DNA from: Spirochaetaceae bacterium | GTDB lineage: Bacteria; Spirochaetota; Spirochaetia; Treponematales; Breznakiellaceae | Assembly (NCBI GenBank): GCA_031265025.1 | Contig: JAISDF010000073.1 | Coordinates: 1 to 9,108 of the forward strand | Length of the DNA stretch: 9,108 nucleotides | Reading direction: 5' to 3' | Shown here: positions 1 through 8,700 of the stretch, in pieces | Layout of the letters: the number at the start of each line of letters is the position of its first letter | Numbering within the stretch: the stretch's first letter is position 1 | Translations under genes and position numbers: made by a program | Notes under the pieces: generated by a model | What the model was told of the DNA's origin: nothing | The model's database searches: none | The model's input: the letters and a program-made list of their open reading frames with translations, nothing else

Positions 1-58
1 CGGGCGCCTTGACAAGGCCGCCCCTTCCCTTTATCCTTGAGCCATAAGATACCCCTCT

Positions 59-66
59 AAGGGAGG
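59..66 (+). promoter_or_regulatory. Shine-Dalgarno of the ABC ATPase gene
   Basis: AAGGGAGG lies 5 nt before the ATG at 72. It is a close match to the anti-Shine-Dalgarno complement at ideal spacing, and it fixes the start of the ATPase gene. It is the strongest ribosome-binding site in the window; most of the other genes have weak sites or none. Confidence 0.85.
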
Positions 67-71
67 CCATA

Positions 72-1186
<1,115 letters not shown>

Positions 1187-1190
<4 letters not shown>

Positions 1191-2860
1191 CAACACATAC
1201 AGAAACCCATAACTCCTTCTCTTCCTTCGGCCTTTCGGATCGGGTATTGGCCGCCTTGGAAAGCAAGGGCTTTACGGCTCCCAGTTCCATACAGAACATA
1301 GCCATACCCCGCCTCATGGCCGATTCGGGGCACCTCATCGTCAAGGCCAGGACCGGCACGGGAAAGACCGCGGCCTTCGGCATTCCCTTGGTCGAAAAAA
1401 TCACTGCTTCGGCAAAAGAACCGAGGGCACTGATTCTTACGCCCACAAGGGAGCTGGCCCTCCAGGTCAGCAGGGAAATACGTTCCCTTTCCGGCGCGGC
1501 GCTTCCCCGCATCGCCGCGGTATACGGCGGCGCTTCCATCAGGACCCAGATTCAGGAACTCAGGCGGGGGACCGAGATTGTATGCGGGACGCCGGGCCGC
1601 GTCATGGACCTGATGGAACGCAAGCTCCTTGATCTTTCCTGTATCGAATGGTTCATACTCGACGAAGCCGACGAAATGCTTGACATGGGATTTCTTGAGG
1701 ATGTGGAGCATATCATGAAGGCGGTAAACCCCGAAAGGCGGGTTGCCCTTTTTTCCGCCACCATGCCCCAGGCCATACTGAACATAGTCCGCAACCATAT
1801 AGGGGAAGTTGATTTTATCGAAGACCAGACCGGCGAAGATGAAAAGCCGCCGGTTGACCAAGCCTATATCATACTCAGGGAAGAAGACAAGTTTGAAGCC
1901 CTGAAGCGCATCGCCGGCTGTGCCGAAGAATTTTACAGCCTTGTATTCCGCGCCACCAAGTCGGGCGCCGACAGTCTTGCCAAAAGGCTTGCCGATGCGG
2001 GGTACGACGCCGAAGCCATACACGGCGATTTAAGCCAGGAAGAACGCGAGCGTGCCCTTGGGCGCTTCAGGGCCGGAAAAGAACATTCGCGTTCAAGAAG
2101 CGTCATGCTGGTGGCCACCGATGTGGCGGCCAGGGGCATAGACATTCCCGCGCTGACCCATGTTATCAACTGGGACCTCCCCAATGACCGGGAAAGTTAT
2201 GTGCACCGCATAGGCAGAACGGGCCGGGCGGGACTGAGGGGCATCGCGGTCAGTTTTGTGCTTCCCCAGGAACGGGGAAGGATGAGCCACCTTTCCCGGA
2301 GCATGGAGCGCAGCATAGGAAGCGGCATAGGCCGCATGAAACTGCCCGCCGTTCCCGAGGTGATGGAGGCGCTGCGGAAACGCATACTCGCCTCCCTTGT
2401 TACGGACAATGCCGAAACCCAGGCTGCCCCGGACAGCGAAACCGCCCTTCTTGCGCGGGACCTCGTCAGCGCTCTGGGGGCCGAGAAGGCCGCCGAGCGC
2501 CTGATTGCCAAAGCCTACGGCGGCCTTCTTGAAAGCGGGCGCTACCGGGCCGTTGCCGAATTTGAGGAAATGCCCAAACCGCATCTGCCCCATCAGAAGT
2601 TACGGGGACGCGAAGAAACGGGCAGGGGCACGGCAAGGGTTTATGTGGGCCTGGGAAGGCGGCACGGCGCGTCTCCCCGGGACGTGGCTTCTCTGCTCAT
2701 GAAAGCCGGCGGCGTACCCGGACGCCTTGTTGACGCCATCGAAATGAAAGATTACTGTTCCTTTGCCACCATGCCTCTGGACGCGGCAAAACGGGCCTAC
2801 GGTTTCTCCCACAGAAGCGGCACCCTGATTAAGCCGGCGGGGGGCAGGAAACACGTTTAG
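1187..2860 (+). CDS. deaD: DEAD-box ATP-dependent RNA helicase with DbpA-type RNA-binding domain (DeaD/CshA-like)
   Basis: ATP-dependent RNA unwinding enzyme of the cytoplasm, the family that acts in ribosome assembly, RNA decay and cold adaptation. Numbered from TTG 1247 (537 aa): Q-motif with Q16, motif I ARTGTGKT 34-41, Ia PTREL 66-70, Ib TPGR 115-118, DEAD 139-142, SAT 170-172, motif V ATDVAARGIDI 290-300, motif VI HRIGRTGRAG 320-329. A helix-rich stretch (about 360-440) leads to a C-terminal DbpA-type RNA-binding domain (about 464-522). The frame upstream of 1247 reads SFSSFGLSDRVLAALESKGF, and its F-x-x-F-G-L piece is the conserved element before the Q-motif. The protein should therefore start earlier, yet the only initiator-like codon before the upstream stop (TAG 1181-1183) is ATA 1187. 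ATA 1187 overlaps the ATPase stop codon and gives 557 aa. A start at TTG 1247 would lose this element and has no Shine-Dalgarno. The helicase assignment is firm; the start is not. Confidence 0.9.
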
Positions 2861-2875
2861 GCAGTGTCTTTCCCT

Positions 2876-4252
2876 TTAGAAGATCGCTATCTCCGCGCCT
2901 GTCTCCCGGTATTTTCCCGGACTCATGCCGGTAAACTGTTTGAAGGTTTTTGAAAACCAGCTCTGGTCCTCAAAGCCGCAGGACACGGCGATTTCGTTGA
3001 GGGACAGGGAACTTTCAATCAAAAGGTGCATGGCTTTTTCTACCCTGAGGCGGTTTAAGTACACGGAAAGGTTCTCGCCCATTTCTTCCTTAAAGATGGT
3101 ACTGAAATACGGGGCCGAAAGTCCCGACGCCGCCGCTATATCGGCGAGCTTCACCTTTTTCGTATAATGGGACCAGATATAGCGTTCAGCCTTGCGCAGC
3201 GCCGAGGCGTGCCGGGTTCCCCTGAAAGAAAACAGGTCTCCGGCCATGCTGTCCACAATTATGTTGAGAATATCCTTCAGTTCATCAATGTCCTTGGCTT
3301 CGAGGATACGGCGGAGATACCGGTCATTGATTTCAATATCCTCCCTGGTGATTTTGTTACGGGCTATCCTCGACAGAAAGACGACCCGCTCTATGGCGAT
3401 GAAACGCACCGCCGCAAAATCAACAGAACCGCCTGAAAAGACGCCCTCCAGCATTTCATTGAGCAGCTTCCGTCCCAAATCAGCGTCGCCCCGCCTGAGG
3501 GCGGCGATAAACAGCCTTTCCCGTTCAAGGGAATAGGGCGTGGTCTTTACCCTCGCGCTTGTTCTGCGCCTGTTTGTCCGCCTGGACAGGGGATCATACA
3601 GGGCGTGAATCCTGCGGGGAATATGATTCGCGCAGGCGCGCAGTACATTGGCAAAGCTCCTGGCCTTGTCATAATCAATGTTCAGCCGCTTTTCGAGAAG
3701 GGTTACGGCCATGGCGCGGGAGATTTCACCCTTGCTTATGGTTTGAAGATAGGCGATGCCCTGTTCATGGTCCACACAGAGGGCCTGGCCGCAGATAAAA
3801 GCGCCGGCATGGCGGCTGTAGATAAAAAACGCGCATATCCAGTACATAAAGCCCATGGGACAGGTATAGATACACACATCCCGCGTATGCTTGGTTTCGT
3901 TATAGGCGTTAATATGTTTTTGGGTACAGGGGAAGGCATTGGGATTTTTTTTCATGTCGGGGCTTCCCAGGTACTTCTTGCAAATCTGGCAGAAGAAATT
4001 TCCCGTTCCTTCAGGATCGTTAAGGGATCGTACATCGTCGCCGAGTACAACGCAGCCCAGGCCCGTTGACCTGGTATAGATTTCCGCCACGCGAAAGGCT
4101 TCCCTCATAATGGGCTTCGCGTTTCTTCTGGAGAAAACATCCAGGGGCTGGGACGGATCGGAGTGAATATCGTTTAACTCAAATTGTTCTTTTATGGAAA
4201 ACGCGACACTTGAATCATTAACAACATCAAGAACTCTACTAGTACCACTCAT
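2876..4252 (-). CDS. AraC-family transcriptional regulator with N-terminal PocR sensor domain
   Basis: A one-component DNA-binding regulator of 458 aa. Residues about 45-185 match the PocR sensory domain: a FC motif at 87-88, C109 followed by H113 and A116, then C131 and a GQ at 155-156. The domain is named after Salmonella PocR, which senses 1,2-propanediol. A middle region (about 240-345) has no name that I recognise and may serve in dimerisation. The C-terminus (about 350-448) is a complete AraC double helix-turn-helix: ADIAAASGLSAPYFSTIFKEE, then LNEIAVSCGFEDQSWFSKTF and the closing TGMSPGKYR. ATG 4252 is chosen because no standard start lies upstream before a stop at 4313-4315 and the next ATG (M49) would cut into the sensor. 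There is no well-spaced Shine-Dalgarno: an AAGAAG touches the ATG, and a perfect TATAAT lies 7 nt before it. It is transcribed away from the FliG-like gene. The ligand is unknown. Confidence 0.9.
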   Translation of the reverse strand: MSGTSRVLDVVNDSSVAFSIKEQFELNDIHSDPSQPLDVFSRRNAKPIMREAFRVAEIYTRSTGLGCVVLGDDVRSLNDPEGTGNFFCQICKKYLGSPDMKKNPNAFPCTQKHINAYNETKHTRDVCIYTCPMGFMYWICAFFIYSRHAGAFICGQALCVDHEQGIAYLQTISKGEISRAMAVTLLEKRLNIDYDKARSFANVLRACANHIPRRIHALYDPLSRRTNRRRTSARVKTTPYSLERERLFIAALRRGDADLGRKLLNEMLEGVFSGGSVDFAAVRFIAIERVVFLSRIARNKITREDIEINDRYLRRILEAKDIDELKDILNIIVDSMAGDLFSFRGTRHASALRKAERYIWSHYTKKVKLADIAAASGLSAPYFSTIFKEEMGENLSVYLNRLRVEKAMHLLIESSLSLNEIAVSCGFEDQSWFSKTFKQFTGMSPGKYRETGAEIAIF

Positions 4253-4259
4253 CTTCTTG

Positions 4260-4265
4260 ATTATA
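4260..4265 (-). promoter_or_regulatory. -10 box of the AraC-family regulator gene
   Basis: On the minus strand this reads TATAAT, six of six to the sigma-70 -10 consensus. Seven bases separate it from the ATG at 4252, so transcription should begin within a base or two of the start codon. I see no good -35 at 16-18 bp upstream (the 17-bp position reads TGTATT), which fits a promoter that depends on an activator. Confidence 0.5.
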
Positions 4266-4298
4266 GTTTGCTTATGGTAGGGAATACAGAAAACCGAA

Positions 4299-4314
4299 GA
4301 TTTTATTAAAAATC
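4299..4314. promoter_or_regulatory. Inverted repeat in the divergent intergenic region (candidate operator)
   Basis: GATTTT at 4299-4304 and AAAATC at 4309-4314 form a perfect 6-bp dyad with a 4-bp centre (ATTA). It overlaps a smaller dyad, ATCATCTGAT at 4312-4321. The centre lies about 54 bp upstream of the predicted transcription start of the AraC-family gene, a usual distance for an activator site. Its role is inferred from position only. An AT-rich region yields such dyads by chance, so confidence is low. Confidence 0.3.
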
Positions 4315-4384
4315 ATCTGATAATACTTGTATAAAGTTGAATAAACTCCATGCGCGTTCATTGCCGCCTTTTGCGCCTGTGTGA

Positions 4385-4413
4385 TTGACGGGTTCTCCCC
4401 TTCATCGTACTAT
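4385..4413 (+). promoter_or_regulatory. Sigma-70-type promoter of the FliG-like/peptidase pair
   Basis: TTGACG at 4385-4390 (five of six to the -35 consensus) and TACTAT at 4408-4413 (four of six to the -10) are separated by exactly 17 bp. The predicted transcription start falls at 4419-4421, on the ATG of the FliG-like gene, so the mRNA would have no leader. I see no flagellar sigma-28 -10 element here. Confidence 0.5.
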
Positions 4414-4418
4414 AGCGT

Positions 4419-5693
4419 ATGTCCAAATCCAAAACCCCAGACGGGCGGGCGCGGGGCATAGCCGCGTATCAAAGGACACTCAGGCCGGAACAAGACGCTG
4501 GCCCCCCCGCCGCCAAAGGTGCCGGATTAGAACACGCGCCGGAAGAAAAGCGCACAGCGGCGGAAAAACGCGCGGCGGGGACAGGCCGTGCGCCTGAGAA
4601 AAAGCGCGGCCCGGAAAGAAAGCGCGCGGCGGAGGGCGGGGAAAATGGGTTTATCAAAACCCTCAAAGCCCCAAAGAGCCCGGCGGAACAGAACGAATCC
4701 AAATACCGCAGGGCGGCAAAATTCCTCATACTCATAGGCAGCGCCGAGGCGGCGCGTATCCTTTCGGAACTTGACAAGGACCAGGTCGAAAAGATAAGCG
4801 CCGAAATCGCCTCTATCAGGGGCATCACCGCCGGGGAAGCAGACGCCGCGCTCTACGAATTCAAAGATCTTCTGGCAAGTTCATCCGGGTATTCGGGAAC
4901 GGTGAAAGGCGGCCCCGAAGCGGCGCGGCGCATACTGTACGAGGCCTTTGGGCGGGAAAAGGGCGAGGCCCTGCTCCGAAAGGCGGCCCCGGAAAGCCTG
5001 GAGCATCCCTTTTCGTTTCTTGAGGAATTTTCGGGCGAACAGATAGCCCTGCTCCTGCGGAACGAGGGAAGCGCCGCCGCCGCGCTGGTATTGTCCCGCC
5101 TTTCCGCGAAAAGCTCTGCCGCCGCGCTGTCCAACATAAGCCCGGACAAAAAGTACGATATAGTAAAACGCATCGCCCGCCTGGGCGGGACCCCGCCCGA
5201 GGTACTCGAACAGGTGGCCGGGGGCCTGAGGGAAAAGGCCAGGGCCCTGGGCGGCAAAACCGAAGCCGAGGTGATTGACGGCCCGGCGGCCCTTGCGGCC
5301 ATACTAAAACAGGGAGACCTGCGTTTTGGGGAACGCCTACTCAGCGAGCTTGAAGAAGAGAATCCCGAACTGGGGCGGGAGATGCAGGAGCGCCTCAACA
5401 CCATAGACGATGTTGTCAGGGCGGAGGACAAGCCCCTCCAGGCAAAACTCAGGTCCATGACGGACAGGGATATAGCCGTCCTGATCAAGGGCAAGGGCGA
5501 AGCCTTTGCCCAAAAAATCTACGCCAACCTTTCGTCAAGCCGCGGGACCCAGGTCAGGGAAGAAGGGGAAATACTGGGCGCCGTGCCCAAACGGGATGTA
5601 GACGATGTTACCGGGGAATTCCTCATCTGGTTCAGGCTTAACCGGGAAGAAGGAAATATACTGCTTCTGGATGACAACGATATTGTCGTATAA
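4419..5693 (+). CDS. fliG: FliG-like flagellar motor switch protein (diverged paralogue) with charged N-terminal extension
   Basis: FliG is the rotor protein of the flagellar C-ring that meets FliF, FliM and the stator. This 424-aa protein is longer than the usual 330-350 aa. Residues 1-95 are a disordered-looking Lys/Arg/Glu/Ala-rich extension. FliG N-terminal-like helices start at about 96 (YRRAAKFLILIGSAEAARIL), the middle domain spans about 195-275 (including LLLRNEGSAAAALVLSRL and PPEVLEQV), and the C-terminal domain runs from about 285 to 417 (DIAVLIKGKGEAFAQKIYAN, then EILGAVPKRDVDDV). The EHPQ motif that binds FliM reads EGSA at 216-219, and the MFXF hinge motif reads LNTI at 326-329. 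The protein is therefore probably a paralogue such as the FliG1 of spirochaetes and not the main motor FliG; no other flagellar gene is nearby. ATG 4419 is the only possible start: TAG lies at 4413-4415 and no ATG, GTG or TTG occurs in the next 100 codons. There is no Shine-Dalgarno. Confidence 0.78.
   Translation: MSKSKTPDGRARGIAAYQRTLRPEQDAGPPAAKGAGLEHAPEEKRTAAEKRAAGTGRAPEKKRGPERKRAAEGGENGFIKTLKAPKSPAEQNESKYRRAAKFLILIGSAEAARILSELDKDQVEKISAEIASIRGITAGEADAALYEFKDLLASSSGYSGTVKGGPEAARRILYEAFGREKGEALLRKAAPESLEHPFSFLEEFSGEQIALLLRNEGSAAAALVLSRLSAKSSAAALSNISPDKKYDIVKRIARLGGTPPEVLEQVAGGLREKARALGGKTEAEVIDGPAALAAILKQGDLRFGERLLSELEEENPELGREMQERLNTIDDVVRAEDKPLQAKLRSMTDRDIAVLIKGKGEAFAQKIYANLSSSRGTQVREEGEILGAVPKRDVDDVTGEFLIWFRLNREEGNILLLDDNDIVV
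4536..4632 (+). repeat. Imperfect charged repeat inside the FliG-like gene
   Basis: Residues about 40-71 of the FliG-like protein contain four imperfect copies of a short basic/acidic unit: PEEKR, AEKR, PEKKR and PERKR, spaced 7-10 residues apart by Ala, Gly and Pro. The DNA shows matching GAA-AA-CGC blocks. The segment is low-complexity and probably disordered; it may have grown by local duplication. Confidence 0.6.
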
Positions 5694-5704
5694 TTCTATA
5701 TAAT
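5689..5704 (+). promoter_or_regulatory. Two TATAAT hexamers between the FliG-like and peptidase genes
   Basis: Perfect TATAAT hexamers occur at 5689-5694 and 5699-5704, exactly 10 bp apart. The second covers the first two bases of the upstream candidate ATG at 5703. Neither has a good -35 at 16-18 bp; the nearest TTGACA-like sequence, ATGACA at 5671-5676, is too close to the first and too far from the second. This could be an extra internal promoter for the peptidase or simply AT-rich spacer. Confidence 0.3.
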
Positions 5705-5709
5705 GGGGA
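5705..5709 (+). promoter_or_regulatory. Weak Shine-Dalgarno deciding the peptidase start
   Basis: GGGGA lies 5 nt before the ATG at 5715. The alternative ATG at 5703 has only AT-rich sequence in front of it. The later ATG is therefore preferred, shortening the protein by four residues. Confidence 0.45.
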
Positions 5710-5714
5710 CAAGC

Positions 5715-8700
5715 ATGACAACCACACTCTGCCCTGGCGATACGCTTGAAAGCGGATTCGAGATCATCGAAGTAAAAGAACTGGAAGAACTCCGGGCACG
5801 GGGTATATGGGCGCGCCACAAGGCAAGCGGCGCGGAAGTGTTTCATATACTCAATGACGACAGCGAAAATCTTTTTGCCTTTGCCTTCAAGACGCCTCCC
5901 GCCGATTCCACCGGCGCGGCCCATATACTGGAACATTCGGTGCTCTGCGGCTCGGAGCGTTATCCCCTTAAAGACGCCTTCATAGTGCTGGCGCAGGGAA
6001 GCCTCCAGACCTTTCTCAACGCCATGACCTATCCTGACAAGACGGTTTATCCGGCAAGCTCCACCGATGAGCGGGATTATTTTAACCTTATGGCGGTTTA
6101 CGGGGACGCGGTGTTCAGGCCCCTTCTTGCCGAATGGACCTTTCAGCAGGAGGGCCACAGGCTTTTCTTTGCCCCGGCCCCGGCAGGTCCCGGCGGAAAT
6201 TCCGGCGGGGAAAGGCTTGAGATAAGCGGCGTGGTGTATAACGAAATGAAAGGCGCCTATTCTTCCCTCGAAAACACAGCGGGCCACTGGTCGGTAGCCT
6301 CGGTGCTTCCCGATACGGTCTATGCCCATGATTCAGGCGGAAACCCCAAAAACATCGGCGAGCTTTCCTGGGAGGGCCTTAAAAGTTTTCACCGCGCCTA
6401 CTACGCTCCGGCGAACTGCAGAATTTTCCTTGCCGGAAACATCCCAACGGAAAAGCAGCTTGCCTTTCTCAACGACAAATTCCTTTCGGCCCTTGAGACG
6501 GGCAAGACCGCGCCTACCATAGCCAGGGCAAAACCCTGGGACAGCCCCCGGAGCCTGGTCATACCCTGCCCGGCGGGGGGCGATGAGAAGAAAGCCACGG
6601 TGTTCCTTTCCTGGCTTTGTTCGGACTACTCGGATACCGGGGAGACCCTTGCCCTCGCGGCCCTGGCCGAAACCCTTATGGGCCACGACGGTTCTCCCCT
6701 CACCATGGCCCTCATCGAATCCCGCCTGGGCGAAGATTTGGCGCCGGCGTCGGGTCTCGAAGGCGAACTCAGGGAAACGGTCTTTACCGTTGGGCTGCGG
6801 GGCGTAGACAGGGAAAACAAGGAAAAGGTCGGCCCCTTCATTCTCAATGAGCTTGAGAGGCTCCGCAAAGAAGGCATACCCGGCGAAGAAATTGAGGCCG
6901 CACTTTTGGCAATGGAATTCTCCCATCGTGAAATACGCCGCTCCGGCGGCCCCTATTCACTGGTGTGGCTCAGGCGTTCCCTCAGGTCCTGGCTCCACGG
7001 CGGCAAACCCTGGGATTCGCTGCTCTTTGAACCGGGCTTTTCCCTGCTCAAGGAAAAGCTCGGCATCACGGGAGCTTCCGGGAAAAACCGTTACTTTGAA
7101 GACCTCATCGGGAAATACCTTATTGACAATCCCCACCGGGCCCTGGTCTTTGTGGAACCCGACGAAACCCTGCTTCCAAGGGAAGAAGCGGAACTTTCGT
7201 CACGGCTTGAGGAAAAGGCCCGGTCCATGAGCAGTGCCGAACGGGAAGCCATAGCGGAGCAGTCACGAAAACTTGAGGCGATACAGGGCGAAAAGGACAA
7301 AAAAGAAGACCTCGCGGCAATTCCCCATCTTTCCCGGAAGGAACTTGACACCACGGTAGAAGAAGTTCCCCGGAAACTCTACGATGTCTCCGGTCTTCCG
7401 GTGATGACCCACCCCCTCTTTACCAACGGCATTACCTATATGGACTTCGCCTTTCCCCTTGATATATTCGCCCCCGGATTTTACCCCTGGTTTCCCCTGT
7501 ACGCCCGCTCGGCAGGCGCGATGGGCCTCCCCGGCATGGATTACGGCAAAGTCTCAAGCCTCCTTGCCAGAACCACCGGGGATTTTCACGCCATACTGGA
7601 AACAGGCTCCCTTGCTCCCGGTATGGCGCGGACCCTGGCAACTCCCTCAGGCGTCTTTGACCTGGGCGGCAGGGACTGGCTCATCTACAGGCTCAAAGTA
7701 TTAGACGAAAAGATTGAAGAAGCCCTTGATCTGGTTTGGGCGGTCATCACCGAGGCGGATTTTGCCAATGTACGGCGCTTTGAGGACCTTATCCCGGAAA
7801 TGAAAAACGACATCGACTCAGGCCTTGCCCCCAGGGGCCATTTCTATGCCGCAGGAATCGCCGCGCGGCTCTTTTCCCGCTCCCTTGCCGTGGACGAAGT
7901 CTGGAACGGCCTTGACCAGCTTGCCTTTGTTCACGGCCTTGCCGAAACAGGCCCGGCCAAGGCTGCCCAAAAATGCCTTGCCATACAGGACGCGCTGCGA
8001 AAGAACGGCGGGCTCCTGGTCAACATCACCGCCTCGGAAAACGCCGTGGAAAAGGCCATGAAGGCCCTGGAAAAACGCTTTCCGCCGCTGGGCCCTCCCC
8101 GCCCCCGCTGCGCCGAAAGCGTCCCGGCGGAAAATTTCTATCCGGGCTCAACGGCTTCTGTCTTCGGTTCTCCTTCCCTTCAGGTCGGCTTCGCGGCCCT
8201 GGCCCTGGACGGAACAGCCTACGCAAGCAGGGAGCAGTCGGCGGAACTCATCCTGAGCCACCTGCTTTCCACCGGCGCGCTCTGGGAGGACATACGCATG
8301 CGGGGCGGCGCTTACGGGGCCTTTGCTTCCCCCGACCGCATGGAGCATGTCTTTGTCATGGCAAGCTACCGGGACCCCGATCCCCCGCGTTCCCTTGCGG
8401 CCTTTGGTTCAATCTTAAAAAAAACCGCCGCGGCGCCCATAGACCCCGACGAACTCGAAAAGATTGTCATCGGCGCGTATTCAAAAGAAACCAAGCCCAG
8501 GACCAGCGCGGAAAAGGGCTGCTCGGATTTCCTCCGCTGGCTCTACGGCATAGAAAACCGTTTTCTTATCTCAAAACTCAGGGATTTTACCGGGATTTCG
8601 GGAAAAGAAATTCAGGAAGCGGCGGGCCGCCTTGCTTCGGTCATGGACCGGGGCAAAACGGCCATACTCTCAGGCAAAGACAGCGCGGAAAAGGCGGCGG

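Noticed and set aside
6..18. GCCTT-GAC-AAGGC inverted repeat with a TTGACA inside
   Set aside because: The stem is only 5 bp and no T tract follows, so it is not a convincing terminator. The TTGACA has no -10 at 16-18 bp (the 17-bp position reads TATCCT's shifted neighbour TATCC with no TATAAT match), so no promoter is called. It may belong to the end of an upstream gene outside the window.
2847..2873. Imperfect hairpin between the convergent helicase and regulator genes (GGAAACAC with GTGT-CT-TTCC)
   Set aside because: It needs a 2-nt bulge and a 9-nt loop and has no T tract, so it is too weak to call as a terminator, though some terminator is expected here.
3605..4069. Plus-strand open frame of 154 codons opposite the regulator
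   Set aside because: Antisense to the PocR domain, no Shine-Dalgarno and no recognisable domain.
4332..4370. Possible flagellar sigma-28 promoter before the FliG-like gene (TAAAGTTG at 4332-4339)
   Set aside because: The -35 resembles the consensus, but no GCCGATAA-like -10 lies at the right distance; the nearest GCCG is 23 bp away.
4853..6926. Long minus-strand open frames opposite the FliG-like and peptidase genes (such as 4853-5494, 5535-6329 and 6333-6926)
   Set aside because: Shadows of well-supported plus-strand genes; the products are Arg/Ser/Pro-rich composition artefacts without motifs.
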